Origin: JBOHRN01 sp050732775
GTDB lineage: Bacteria > Gemmatimonadota > Gemmatimonadetes > Longimicrobiales > Longimicrobiaceae
NCBI GenBank assembly: GCA_050732775.1
Contig: JBOHRN010000049.1
Coordinates: forward strand, 5,108-69,107
Direction: 5' to 3'
Length of the DNA: 64,000 bases
A program made the position numbers and the translations under genes. Within the stretch, counting starts at the first letter, position 1; each line of letters begins with the position of its first letter. Below, piece by piece: positions 22,170 to 31,000 of the stretch. The notes under the pieces were generated by a model, which was not told the origin of the DNA, ran no database searches, and was given only the letters and a program-made list of their open reading frames with translations.

Positions 22170-22632
22170 CGAACGGCTAATCCACGGCCAGGTGGTGGTG
22201 GGCTGGGGCAACGCCTTGGACCCGGACCGCATCGTGGTGGTGGACGACGAGGTAGCCGCTAACCAGTGGGAGCAGGACCTCTACCGGCTAGGCGTACCGA
22301 ACCGGGTGGAGGCCGAGTTCACGGACGTGGACGGGGCGCGGCGGGGGCTGCCCGGCTGGCGCTCCGGCTCCACTCGCACTATCGTGCTGGTCAAGGACGT
22401 GGCCACCCTCAGTCGGCTCGCCGAGGACGGTGCCCTGGCCGGTTCCGAGGTAAACCTGGGCGGAGTTCACCACGCCGAGGGTCGCTCCAAGGCGCTCCCC
22501 TACCTCTTCTTGAGCGGGGAAGAGAAAGGCGATCTGCGTGCCGTGGCCGAGTCGGGGGTCGAGATCAGCGCCCGCGACCTCCCCAACTCCCGGCCGGTCT
22601 CCCTCGAGGAACTTCTGAAAGATGGCTCCTGA
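22144..22632 (+). CDS. PTS mannose/fructose/sorbose-family EIIB component
   Basis: This 162-aa cytoplasmic EIIB has its phosphorylation site at His14 in RVDERLIHGQV, the clear family signature. VNLGGVHHAEG later in the sequence is also typical. GTG 22144 lies 26 bases inside the EIIA gene, and the end overlaps the EIIC start. It would take the phosphate from EIIA and pass it to a substrate bound by EIIC/EIID. Confidence 0.93.
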   Translation: MPIVLLRVDERLIHGQVVVGWGNALDPDRIVVVDDEVAANQWEQDLYRLGVPNRVEAEFTDVDGARRGLPGWRSGSTRTIVLVKDVATLSRLAEDGALAGSEVNLGGVHHAEGRSKALPYLFLSGEEKGDLRAVAESGVEISARDLPNSRPVSLEELLKDGS

Positions 22633-23281
22633 ACCGTCCACGCTGGTCATACTCGCCCTGGTCGGCGGTTTCCTGGCCCTGGACGGAGTGGCGGCTGGCC
22701 AGTTCATGCTCTCCAGCCCGCTGGTGGGGGCCACCCTGGGGGGTTTGCTGGCGGGCGCCCCGGCCGAGGGGGCGGCGCTAGGTCTGGTGTTGGAGGCCCT
22801 CCACCTATCCGTGCTCCCGGTGGGGGCCGCCGAGGTGCCTGAGACCGGGCCCGCGGCGCTCGCCGGGGGTTGGGCGTACGCGGCGGGGGGAGCGGGCAGC
22901 GACGCGCTGCTGGCCGCCACTCTGTTGGCGCTGGCGTGGGAGTGGCTGGGGGGGAGGAGCGTCTACAAGCTGCGTCAGTTTAACCGGCGTTTCACGGCGG
23001 AGCCGGTCTCTGCCGCCAATCTCGAGCGGCGCCACTTGGCGGCGGTGGCGGTGGACTTCATCCGCGGGGCCGGACTCACCGCGGCTGGCGTGATCTTGTT
23101 CTCGGCGGCACTCGCCAGGTCCGGGGAGGTGTGGGGTTGGGGGGAGTCGCCCCCCCGGCTGGCGGTGGGCGCAGCGGTAGTGGCGTCGCTGGTGGTCTCG
23201 TTCCGGCTCTTCGGGGTGCAGCGGGCCGGATACCTGGTGGCCGGAGTGGGCGCGGGTGTGCTGGTGAGCGCGCTCGCGTGA
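22622..23281 (+). CDS. PTS mannose/sorbose-family EIIC component
   Basis: This is the membrane permease component, 219 aa with about six hydrophobic segments. The segment LDGVAAGQFMLSSPLVGATL matches the EII-Sor EIIC N-terminus, and ALGLVLEALHLSVLPVGAAEVP follows. It is about 45 residues shorter than E. coli ManY. ATG 22622 lies inside the EIIB gene, and the stop overlaps EIID as GTGA. The sugar, if any, cannot be inferred. Confidence 0.85.
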   Translation: MAPEPSTLVILALVGGFLALDGVAAGQFMLSSPLVGATLGGLLAGAPAEGAALGLVLEALHLSVLPVGAAEVPETGPAALAGGWAYAAGGAGSDALLAATLLALAWEWLGGRSVYKLRQFNRRFTAEPVSAANLERRHLAAVAVDFIRGAGLTAAGVILFSAALARSGEVWGWGESPPRLAVGAAVVASLVVSFRLFGVQRAGYLVAGVGAGVLVSALA

Positions 23282-24018
23282 GCGCCGAGCTACCCCGCGG
23301 CGTCCGCCGCCGGATGCTGGCGCGCAGCTTCCTGATCCAGGGGTCGTGGAACTACCACACGCTAATAGGCACAGGATTCGCATTTACCCTGCTGCCGGCC
23401 CTCCGCCATTTGTTTTCGGGAGACAAGGAGAGTGTCCGGGCCGCGGCCATACGCCACGGCGAGCTTTTCAATAGCCACCCCTTCCTGGCCACGGTTGCTG
23501 TCGGGGCGGTGGCCCGGCTGGAAGGAGAGGGGCAGGACGCCGCCCTGATCCGGCGCTTCAAGGGCGCACTGCGTGGCTCCCTGGGGTCGCTGGGAGACCA
23601 GCTATTCTGGCTGACCTGGCGACCGGTATGCGCCCTGGCGGGCATCGCCCTGCTGCTGGCGGGGGCTCCGTGGTGGAGCGCGGTGGCTGTTTTTCTGGTC
23701 TCCTTCAACGCCCTTCACCTGTGGGTGCGGAGCTGGGGGATGCGCGTAGGGTTCGAGTCCGGCTTCGACGTGGGTAAGCGGCTCAAGGCCGGGTGGATCG
23801 CCCGCTGGCTATCCGCGGGCGCGGCCGCGGGCGCCCTGTTAGCGGGGTTCTGTCTGGTTCTCCTGCTGGTCCGCACTTCGTCCGGCTCGGCGTGGTGGCT
23901 GATCGCGGCCGCGGCCGTGCCCGCCGGCTTGGTGGCTGGACGGCGCTTCCGACGGTTGGCGTGGACAGCCCTCGCCCTTTTTTGGACGGCGGGAGTCACC
24001 GCCGGGCTCATTTCGTGA
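23278..24018 (+). CDS. PTS mannose-family EIID component
   Basis: This is the EIID partner of the EIIC permease, 246 aa from GTG 23278, which overlaps the EIIC stop. The N-terminus LARSFLIQGSWNYHTLIGTG and the region HGELFNSHPFLATVAVGAV are family signatures. LGSLGDQLFWLTWRP is the conserved loop. Three or four hydrophobic segments lie towards the C-terminus. It is shorter than the roughly 280 aa of E. coli ManZ. HPr follows 11 bases downstream. Confidence 0.88.
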   Translation: MSAELPRGVRRRMLARSFLIQGSWNYHTLIGTGFAFTLLPALRHLFSGDKESVRAAAIRHGELFNSHPFLATVAVGAVARLEGEGQDAALIRRFKGALRGSLGSLGDQLFWLTWRPVCALAGIALLLAGAPWWSAVAVFLVSFNALHLWVRSWGMRVGFESGFDVGKRLKAGWIARWLSAGAAAGALLAGFCLVLLLVRTSSGSAWWLIAAAAVPAGLVAGRRFRRLAWTALALFWTAGVTAGLIS

Positions 24019-24029
24019 GGAGCGCGTCC

Positions 24030-24299
24030 ATGGAACATTCGGTGCGGGTAAAGATCCAGAACCGGCAGGGACTCCACGCCCGGCCCGCCGCCGAATTCGT
24101 GAAGCTGGCCAACCGCTTCCGGGCCCGGGTACAGGTGGCCAAAGACGGGCTGGACGTCAACGGAAAGAGCATCATGGGGGTTATGATGCTGGCCGCCGAG
24201 CACGGCTCCACCATCGAAATCAGAACCGTGGGCGAAGACTCTGAAGCCGCGCTGGCGGCGTTGCTGGAGTTGGTCAACAGTCGTTTTAGCGAGGACTGA
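24030..24299 (+). CDS. ptsH: Phosphocarrier protein HPr
   Basis: This is an 89-aa HPr. The EI-dependent phosphorylation site His16 is in GLHARPAA, and the regulatory site is Ser47 in NGKSIMGVMMLAA. Both sites are intact, so this HPr can serve transport and HprK-dependent regulation. ATG 24030 has a good TGAGGAG site upstream. It is followed four bases later by the gene for EI. Confidence 0.96.
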   Translation: MEHSVRVKIQNRQGLHARPAAEFVKLANRFRARVQVAKDGLDVNGKSIMGVMMLAAEHGSTIEIRTVGEDSEAALAALLELVNSRFSED

Positions 24300-24303
24300 C
24301 GAC

Positions 24304-26085
24304 ATGGGGCGTAGCTGGGAAGGGATCGCCGTATCCCCCGGCATAGTGATCGGGCCGCTCCGGGTCTTCCACTGGAGCGTGCCTCGCGTGCCCCAGGGGG
24401 GTTCTGTCGCCGCCGACGAGGTAGAAGCCGAGATAGCCAGCTTCCGGGAAGCGTGCGCGGCCGCGCGTCTCCGCATCGAAGAGCTGAGGGCCAGGACCGA
24501 GCGGCGTATCGGCCCCATCGAGGCGGGTATCTTCGACCCCCAGCTCCTCATGTTGGAAGACGTCGATCTGGTGGGCGGTACCGAAGCGTACATCCGGGAC
24601 AACCTCCTGAGCGCCGCGCGGGCATTTGAGTGGCGGGTGCTGGAGTGGGAATCCCAGTGGTCCCACACCGCCCACCCCATGGTGGCCGACAAGCTGAACG
24701 ACCTGGCCGACGTGCAGGCCCGCGTCCTCCGCCACCTCCTCGACCTATCCGACCCCGACCTCGACTCGATCCCCGCCGGTGAAAGAGTGGTACTCGCGGC
24801 CCGCGACCTGACCCCCAGCCTGGCCTCCCAGCTAGACCCCGAGCGTGTCCTGGGCATAGCCACCGATCTGGGCACCCGCACCTCGCACAGCGCCATTCTG
24901 GCTCGCTCGCTCGACATCCCGGCGGTGGCCAACCTCAAGGACCTATCGGAACTGGTAAAGGGTGGAGAAGAGGTGATTTTGGACGGCCGGACCGGACGGG
25001 TGGTGGTAGAGCCGGAGGAGTCCGAGAAGAAGAGCGCGCGGGAGCGGGACTTCCAGGCCCGGGAGTGGGAGCAGGAGCTCATCCTCCTGGCCCACCTGGA
25101 CTCGCGCACCTCGGACGGCGTGGAGGTGGCACTCCTGGCCAACATCGACCTCCCGGGCGAGGCCGAGGCCGCCCGTTCCCACGGGGCCGGGGGTATCGGT
25201 CTCTTCCGCACCGAGTTCTTGGTGGTGGGCCGCAGCACCACCCCGGTGGAGGAAGATCAGTACGAGGCCTTCCGCAAGGTGCTGGACGTCTTCCCCGACG
25301 CCCCGGTGGTGATCCGCACCTACGACTTGGGTGGAGACAAGTTTCCCGCCTTCCTGCACATGCCACGCGAGGACAACCCTTTCCTCGGTTGGCGGGCGAT
25401 CCGCGTTTGCTTGGATCAGCCCGACCTCTTCCGGACCCAACTCCGTGCCATCCTGCGGGCGGCCGGGCACGGTGACGTGCGTCTCATGCTCCCGCTGGTG
25501 AACGAGCCCCGCGAGATCGAGGAGACCCGCCGGCTACTGGACCAAGTGGCTACTGGACTCCGGGCCGAAGGGGTCGAGGTCCGAGGCGACATACCGCTGG
25601 GGGCGATGATCGAGACCCCGGCGGCCGCGGCCACCGCCAGGGAGCTGGCCCGGCAGGTGGACTTCTTCTCAGTGGGGACCAACGACCTGGTGCAGTACAC
25701 CTTGGCCGTCGATCGGGGCAACTCGCGCCTGGCCAAGTTGTACAACCCGTTCCACCCGGCCGTGGTCCGCTTCCTGGATCAGATCGTGAACGCGGGCCGC
25801 GACGCTGGCATCGAAGTGAGCGTGTGTGGCGAGCTGGCCGCCGACCCCCTGGGGGCGTTTCTGCTCATCGGCATGGGGGTTGACACCCTCAGCGTGGGTC
25901 CGTCCTCCCTGGCCGAGATCAAGAAGGTGATCCGCGCCGTGAGCAGCGCCGGGGCGGCCGAGGCAGCGCGCCAAGCCGTGGCCGCGGCTAGCTCAAAAGA
26001 AGTAGTGGAGGTCCTGCGTGGCCGGCTCCCCGAAGAGGTGGACCTCTCTCTGTTCGCCGGTTCTTACTTGTCCGGGAGTGGCTGA
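24304..26085 (+). CDS. ptsI: PTS enzyme I (phosphoenolpyruvate-protein phosphotransferase)
   Basis: This enzyme takes phosphate from phosphoenolpyruvate and passes it to HPr. The N-terminal swivel domain holds the phospho-histidine at His195 in GTRTSHSAILARS. The C-terminal PEP-binding barrel shows GIGLFRTEFL, VVIRTYDLGGDKFP, GAMIETPAA, VDFFSVGTNDLVQYT and SVCGELAADP. Its 593 aa are normal. It is the last gene of the PTS block; metK follows after 42 bases. Confidence 0.97.
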   Translation: MGRSWEGIAVSPGIVIGPLRVFHWSVPRVPQGGSVAADEVEAEIASFREACAAARLRIEELRARTERRIGPIEAGIFDPQLLMLEDVDLVGGTEAYIRDNLLSAARAFEWRVLEWESQWSHTAHPMVADKLNDLADVQARVLRHLLDLSDPDLDSIPAGERVVLAARDLTPSLASQLDPERVLGIATDLGTRTSHSAILARSLDIPAVANLKDLSELVKGGEEVILDGRTGRVVVEPEESEKKSARERDFQAREWEQELILLAHLDSRTSDGVEVALLANIDLPGEAEAARSHGAGGIGLFRTEFLVVGRSTTPVEEDQYEAFRKVLDVFPDAPVVIRTYDLGGDKFPAFLHMPREDNPFLGWRAIRVCLDQPDLFRTQLRAILRAAGHGDVRLMLPLVNEPREIEETRRLLDQVATGLRAEGVEVRGDIPLGAMIETPAAAATARELARQVDFFSVGTNDLVQYTLAVDRGNSRLAKLYNPFHPAVVRFLDQIVNAGRDAGIEVSVCGELAADPLGAFLLIGMGVDTLSVGPSSLAEIKKVIRAVSSAGAAEAARQAVAAASSKEVVEVLRGRLPEEVDLSLFAGSYLSGSG

Positions 26086-26127
26086 GCGGATACCTTCCGG
26101 CTGGTTGACGTGGATCATGCTGAGCAG

Positions 26128-27306
26128 ATGCCGAACAGACACCTTTTCACCTCCGAATCGGTCACCGAAGGCCACCCCGACAAGGTCGCCGACCAGGTCT
26201 CGGACGCCGTTCTGGACGCCATTTTCGAGCAGGACCCGAACGGCAGGGTGGCGTGCGAAACTCTGGTGACCACCGGGATGGCGGTCATCGCGGGGGAGAT
26301 TTCGACCGAGACCTGGGTAGACATCCCGGCCGTCGTGCGCGGTACCCTCAAATCGATCGGGTACACCGACGCCAGCTACGGCATGGACGGCGACACCTGC
26401 GCGGTGGTCACCATCCTGGACCAGCAGTCGCCCGACATCGCCATGGGCGTGGATCCGGGCGGAGCCGGAGACCAGGGGATGATGTTCGGCTACGCCTCGG
26501 ACGAGAACGAGCCCCTCATGCCCACCCCCATCCTGCTCGCCCACCGACTCACCCAGCGGCTGGCCGAGGTTCGCAAGGACGGCAGGCTCGGTTGGCTGCG
26601 ACCGGACGGAAAGGCCCAGGTCACGGTGGAGTACGAGGGAGGCCGGCCGGTCCGGATCGCCACCGTGGTGCTTAGCGCCCAGCACTCTCCGGACGTGGCG
26701 TTGGAGCAGCTCCGACGCGAAATCACCGAGCGGGTGATCTTACCCGTGATGCCGGAGGATCTCTTTGACCGGGAGAGCTGCAAGGTGCACATCAATCCCA
26801 CCGGCCGGTTCGTGATCGGCGGGCCGCACGGCGACGCCGGACTCACCGGCCGGAAGGTGATCGTTGACAGCTACGGGGGGATGGGGAGGCACGGGGGAGG
26901 GGCCTTCAGCGGAAAGGATCCCACCAAGGTGGATCGCTCGGGGGCGTACGCAGCCCGTTGGGCGGCCAAAAACGTGGTAGCGGCCGGATTGGCGCGCCGC
27001 TGCGAGATACAGCTCGCCTACGCCATCGGCGTGGCGGAGCCGGTAGCGGTGTCGGTGGACGCCTTCGGGACCGGCGAAGTCGAAGACGAGCGTATCGAGT
27101 GCGCTCTTAAGAAGGTCTTCGACTTCCGTCCCTCCGGTATCATCGAGCGGCTAGGGCTGCGAACACCCATCTACCGCCCCACGGCGGCTTACGGCCACTT
27201 CGGGCGCGAACCCGAGCGCAAGCGCGTCGACGGCTCCGAGCTGACCCTTTTCCCCTGGGAAGAGCTGGACCGTGTAGACGATCTAAAGACAGCCATCGAC
27301 TCCTGA
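26128..27306 (+). CDS. metK: S-adenosylmethionine synthetase
   Basis: This enzyme makes SAM from methionine and ATP. Motifs are FTSESVTEGHPDK at the N-terminus, the central GAGDQGMMFGYA hexapeptide region, HINPTGRFVIGGPHGDAGLT and GGGAFSGKDPTKVDRS. It has 392 aa. ATG 26128 is preferred because it starts directly before the conserved region; GTG 26110 in frame is an alternative. The short gap before it leaves no room for a SAM riboswitch. It is paired with ahcY downstream. Confidence 0.96.
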   Translation: MPNRHLFTSESVTEGHPDKVADQVSDAVLDAIFEQDPNGRVACETLVTTGMAVIAGEISTETWVDIPAVVRGTLKSIGYTDASYGMDGDTCAVVTILDQQSPDIAMGVDPGGAGDQGMMFGYASDENEPLMPTPILLAHRLTQRLAEVRKDGRLGWLRPDGKAQVTVEYEGGRPVRIATVVLSAQHSPDVALEQLRREITERVILPVMPEDLFDRESCKVHINPTGRFVIGGPHGDAGLTGRKVIVDSYGGMGRHGGGAFSGKDPTKVDRSGAYAARWAAKNVVAAGLARRCEIQLAYAIGVAEPVAVSVDAFGTGEVEDERIECALKKVFDFRPSGIIERLGLRTPIYRPTAAYGHFGREPERKRVDGSELTLFPWEELDRVDDLKTAIDS

Positions 27307-27324
27307 CCTGACCCCTGACCCCTG
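27303..27324 (+). repeat. Short imperfect tandem repeat (CTGACCC unit)
   Basis: The metK-ahcY gap contains TGACC followed by two TGACCCC copies and TGA. It is too short for any clear role and may simply be an intergenic low-complexity stretch. Confidence 0.4.
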
Positions 27325-27330
27325 ATTTCC

Positions 27331-28674
27331 GTGTCTTCGACCACCACTGTGCCGCACAACGTCCGCGACCTTTCCCTGGCCGGCAAGGGCCGGGCCCGCA
27401 CCGAGTGGGCGGGCCAGCGCATGCCAGTCCTGCGCCAGATCAGCGAGCGCTTTCAGAGGGAAAGGCCCCTCGCTGGGGTAAAGATAGCCGCCTGCCTGCA
27501 CGTCACCACCGAGGCTGCCAACCTAATGGTCGCGCTCAAGGCGGGCGGGGCCGAAACCGCGCTTTGCGCCTCCAACCCCCTCTCGACCCAGGACGATGTC
27601 GCCGCCCACCTGGTGCGCGACCACGGGGTGTCGGTGTTCGCCGTGCGCGGCGAAGATCACGACAGCTACTACGAGAACGTACGCGCGGCCCTGGAACACG
27701 GTCCGGCCGTGACCATGGACGACGGCGGCGATCTGGTGGGAGCCCTGCACATGATCGCCCTGGAGAGGTTCGACGACCTGGCGGCGCCCGTGCGCTCCTG
27801 GGCTACAGGGCTGTCCGCCGGTGAGCGCGAGGGGCTCCTTGCGGGCATGGTCGGCTCCACTGAGGAGACCACCACTGGCGTGATTCGCCTCAAAGCGATG
27901 GAGAAGGACGGGGTGCTCAGCTTTCCGGTGATCGCGGTCAACGACTCCCTCACCAAGCACCTCTTTGACAACCGCTACGGTACCGGCCAGTCTACCGTGG
28001 ACGGAATTCTGCGGGCCACCAACGTTCTGTTGGCCGGATCGACCGTGGTGGTGGCGGGGTACGGATGGTGTGGCCGCGGCTTCGCGGTGCGCGCCCGCGG
28101 GATGGGCGCCAACGTGATCGTCACCGAGATCGACCCGCTGCGCGCCCTGGAAGCGGTCATGGACGGCTTCCGGGCCATGCCGATGGAAGAGGCCGCGCCG
28201 CTGGGCGACGTCTTCTGCACGCTCACCGGCAACACCAGCGTGCTACGGCCCGAGCACTTCCGGGCCATGAAGGAGGGCGCCATCGTCTGCAACTCCGGCC
28301 ACTTCAACGTGGAGATCGATCTGGACGGGCTGCGGGAGATGAGCGACGGCGATCCCCGTGAGGTACGCGAGTCGCTGCAAGAGTACCGGGTGGAGGGCCG
28401 CCCGGTCTACGTCCTGGGCGAGGGCCGGCTGGTCAACCTGGCCGCGGCCGAGGGTCACCCGGCCGAAGTCATGGACATGAGCTTCGCCAACCAGTCCCTG
28501 GCCGCCGAGTACCTGGTCGAGCACGGGAAAGGGTTGGAGAGGAAGGTCCACAAGCTGCCCGAAGACATCGACCGCGAGATAGCCCGGCTCAAGCTTGCGG
28601 GCATGGGGGTGGGGATCGATACGCTGACGCGAGAGCAGGAAAAGTATCTGGCCTCCTGGGATCAGGGAACCTAG
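27331..28674 (+). CDS. ahcY: Adenosylhomocysteinase
   Basis: This enzyme hydrolyses S-adenosylhomocysteine, the product of SAM-dependent methylation, and so complements metK just upstream. The NAD-binding loop GYGWCGRGFAVRARGMGA is at about residues 243-260. Other conserved segments are ALCASNPLSTQDDVAA, STVDGILRATN and NSGHFNVEIDL. At 447 aa it lacks the roughly 40-aa insertion of some bacterial enzymes, and the C-terminus ends shortly after EKYLASW. The start is GTG 27331. Confidence 0.95.
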   Translation: MSSTTTVPHNVRDLSLAGKGRARTEWAGQRMPVLRQISERFQRERPLAGVKIAACLHVTTEAANLMVALKAGGAETALCASNPLSTQDDVAAHLVRDHGVSVFAVRGEDHDSYYENVRAALEHGPAVTMDDGGDLVGALHMIALERFDDLAAPVRSWATGLSAGEREGLLAGMVGSTEETTTGVIRLKAMEKDGVLSFPVIAVNDSLTKHLFDNRYGTGQSTVDGILRATNVLLAGSTVVVAGYGWCGRGFAVRARGMGANVIVTEIDPLRALEAVMDGFRAMPMEEAAPLGDVFCTLTGNTSVLRPEHFRAMKEGAIVCNSGHFNVEIDLDGLREMSDGDPREVRESLQEYRVEGRPVYVLGEGRLVNLAAAEGHPAEVMDMSFANQSLAAEYLVEHGKGLERKVHKLPEDIDREIARLKLAGMGVGIDTLTREQEKYLASWDQGT

Positions 28675-28749
28675 TAGAAGTGCGCTAGTGACTCTTCGGT
28701 GGACCGGGGAGACACCTACTCTTTCGTCTTTTTCTGGCGCGGAGGTAGC

Positions 28750-29265
28750 ATGATAGAGGTAAAAGTCCAGAGCTTGGGGCTCGACCAGTCGTCCAAAACT
28801 CCGGTGGTCATCCTCCAGGAGGAGGACGGCAAACGTATCCTCCCCATCTGGATCGGCCCGGCCGAGGCGAGCGCCATCGCCATGGAGCTGGCCGGGATGA
28901 AGTTCGCGCGCCCCCTCACCCACGACCTCACCGCCTCCCTCATCCGCGGCTTGGGCGGAGAGCTGAACCGGGTGCTCATCTCCCGGGTGGAAGACAACAC
29001 CTACTTCGCCGAGTTGGTCATCCGCCGGGGCGAACAGGTCTTTTCGGTAGACGCCCGGCCCTCGGACTCCATCGCCATCGCCCTGCGACTCAGGGCGCAG
29101 CTTTTTGCCACCGAGGATCTGTTTGACGCGACTTCGGTGCAGTTGGCCGACGACCAGAACGGCGCGGAAATCGCCGAAGAGGCCACCGAGGGGATGACTC
29201 CCGAGCAGCTCCAGGAGTACCTTAAGAAGCTGAATCCGGAAGACTTGGGCCGCTTTCACCCCTAG
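28750..29265 (+). CDS. Bifunctional nuclease family protein (DUF151)
   Basis: This is a 171-aa protein of the BFN/DUF151 family, whose few studied members have nuclease activity. The conserved stretch LPIWIGPAEASAIAMELAG is followed by RPLTHDLTASLI and the DARPSDSIAIALRL segment. ATG 28750 directly follows a perfect GGAGGT site, so the upstream in-frame GTG 28699 is unlikely. The C-terminal 30 residues are acidic. The next gene starts seven bases later. Confidence 0.88.
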   Translation: MIEVKVQSLGLDQSSKTPVVILQEEDGKRILPIWIGPAEASAIAMELAGMKFARPLTHDLTASLIRGLGGELNRVLISRVEDNTYFAELVIRRGEQVFSVDARPSDSIAIALRLRAQLFATEDLFDATSVQLADDQNGAEIAEEATEGMTPEQLQEYLKKLNPEDLGRFHP

Positions 29266-29272
29266 GGGGGCC

Positions 29273-30220
29273 GTGGGCTTCACTTCTGTTCTTTTTCCCT
29301 CTGCGGTTCTTCTCTTTACCCTCGCCGGCCCTCTGGAGGCGGCCCAAGGCAGGGTCTTGGATGGGGTCGTGTCCAAGGGAGGCCTCCCCGTGGCGGGTGC
29401 CCCGGTGGAGTTGCACCGCGTGCGCGAGGACACGGCCGGGGTGGTGGCCAGCGCCGTAAGCGACGCGGCCGGAAGCTTCGCCTTTGATCTGCCCCCCGCC
29501 GGGGGAGACGGTTTCGACGTGTACTTCGCCACGGCCGGGTACCTGGGGGTGCGGTACTTCGGCGCCGCCCTCCACCGCGACGACCCGAGCCCAGCCGCTT
29601 ACCTGATCGAGGTTTTCGACACTTTGACGGCCACCCTGGAGCCGGGCGAGACCCGGCTCGAGCGGCGCGAGGTCATGCTCGTCCCCGATGGCCGGGGCGG
29701 GTGGGAGGTGAGCGAACTGCTCCGGGTGATCAACCCCGGCCAGCGTACGCTGATGCCTGGTTCGCGCATGTTTGTATGGAGCTTCGAGCTACCGGCGGGG
29801 GTAGTGGGCTTCGAAGTGGGCCAAGGGGAGCTCTCACCCGGGGAGGTGGAGCGGGTGGGAGACCGAGTTATCCTTACCCGCCCGCTCCCGCCGGGGGCGC
29901 GCGAACTTTTCATGCGCTACCGGCTCCCGGCCGGAAAGGGTTCGGCGCGGCTCCCGGTGAGCCACCCGACCGGTCGTTTGAACCTGTTTACCCCGGAAGA
30001 CGACTCTCCCCGTGTCGGGGGTCTCGGCTTCGCCGGCCGGGTGAGCGCCGAAGGTGAGCGGCTCCTCCGTTATACCGCCGCGGAGTTGGAGCCCGGAGCC
30101 GAGCTCTCGTTGCGCTGGAGCACGCCCGCCCCGCCCCCCCTGGACCCGGCGCTCGCCGCCGCCCTGGTCACCGGCGTGGTGCTGCTGGGGGGAGGGTGGG
30201 CGGCGTCGCGAAGGAGGTGA
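29273..30220 (+). CDS. Secreted, C-terminally anchored carboxypeptidase-regulatory-like protein
   Basis: The protein has 315 aa. It has an N-terminal signal peptide (cleavage near LEAAQG), a predicted Ig-like carboxypeptidase-regulatory fold (GVVSKGGLPVAGAPVELHRV, AGSFAFDLPP) and a second beta-rich region. A C-terminal helix AAALVTGVVLLGGGWAA ending in ASRRR should anchor it in the inner membrane with most of the protein outside. Function unknown. The start is GTG 29273. Its last codons contain the ribosome site of recO. Confidence 0.65.
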   Translation: MGFTSVLFPSAVLLFTLAGPLEAAQGRVLDGVVSKGGLPVAGAPVELHRVREDTAGVVASAVSDAAGSFAFDLPPAGGDGFDVYFATAGYLGVRYFGAALHRDDPSPAAYLIEVFDTLTATLEPGETRLERREVMLVPDGRGGWEVSELLRVINPGQRTLMPGSRMFVWSFELPAGVVGFEVGQGELSPGEVERVGDRVILTRPLPPGARELFMRYRLPAGKGSARLPVSHPTGRLNLFTPEDDSPRVGGLGFAGRVSAEGERLLRYTAAELEPGAELSLRWSTPAPPPLDPALAAALVTGVVLLGGGWAASRRR

Positions 30221-30223
30221 CCG

Positions 30224-31000
30224 CTGCCCCCGGTCACGACCGAAGCCCTCATCCTGCGCTGCTACCCGTACAGCGAGAGTAGCCGCATACTCCGGCTGCT
30301 CACCCCCGGTCTGGGCTTACGTTCGGCCATCGCCAAGGGAGCGCGGCGGCCCAAGAGCCACTTTGCGGGGTTGCTGGAGCCCTTTACCGAAGGCTCGGCT
30401 ACCCTATACCTCAAGGAGGGGCGCGACCTCCAGACCCTGGCCGCTTTCGACCTTCTGCGCGCTCGGCAGGAGCTGGGGCGCGACCTGGTCGGATTCGCCG
30501 GGGCTTCCCTGATCTCCGAGCTGGTGCTGAGAGCCGGCACCGAGGAGCCCCACCCCGCGCTCTACCGGGAGGTGACCTCGACCCTCGATCGCGTCTCCGG
30601 AGCCGGACTGGGCGCGCGCGCCGGGCCGGTTTTGGCCGGGGTGTGGCGCGTCGTGTCGCTCCTCGGCTTCGAACCCGTCACCGACCGGTGCACGGGTTGC
30701 AAGCGGTGGCTGGAACCGGATGAGGAAGCCCGCTTCGACGCCCGCGCGGGTGGTGTGGCGTGTGAGTCGTGCCGGCCGGCCGGGAAAGCGCTCGCGCCTG
30801 AACTGCGCGCTGAGCTCCGCGCGATGACGGCCGGGGAGCACGCCGCCGGGTCGCCGTTTCCGCGCGAACACGTAGCCTTGTTGCAGAGCTTTCTGCGCGC
30901 CCAGATTGAACCGGAGCGGGAGTTTCGCTCGCTGGAGTTACTGGAGAGGTGGACCAGGGCGGCCAGCGCGGCCGGAAATCGGCAGGGGCAAGGTACTTGA
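30224..31000 (+). CDS. recO: DNA repair protein RecO, apparent CTG start
   Basis: RecO loads RecA at gaps with RecR. The N-terminal OB fold is intact only if translation begins at CTG 30224: TTEALILRCYPYSESSRILR is the conserved beginning, and no ATG, GTG or TTG exists in this frame between the upstream stop (30218-30220) and a TTG at 30371 that would delete the OB strands. A ten-base perfect anti-16S match AAGGAGGTGA (30211-30220) sits at the right distance from the CTG. The C-terminal zinc site is seen as CTGC and CESC. 258 aa. Confidence 0.85.
   Translation: MPPVTTEALILRCYPYSESSRILRLLTPGLGLRSAIAKGARRPKSHFAGLLEPFTEGSATLYLKEGRDLQTLAAFDLLRARQELGRDLVGFAGASLISELVLRAGTEEPHPALYREVTSTLDRVSGAGLGARAGPVLAGVWRVVSLLGFEPVTDRCTGCKRWLEPDEEARFDARAGGVACESCRPAGKALAPELRAELRAMTAGEHAAGSPFPREHVALLQSFLRAQIEPEREFRSLELLERWTRAASAAGNRQGQGT

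Noticed and set aside
26086..27330. SAM or SAH riboswitch before metK or ahcY
   Set aside because: The gaps are 42 and 24 bases, too short for these elements.
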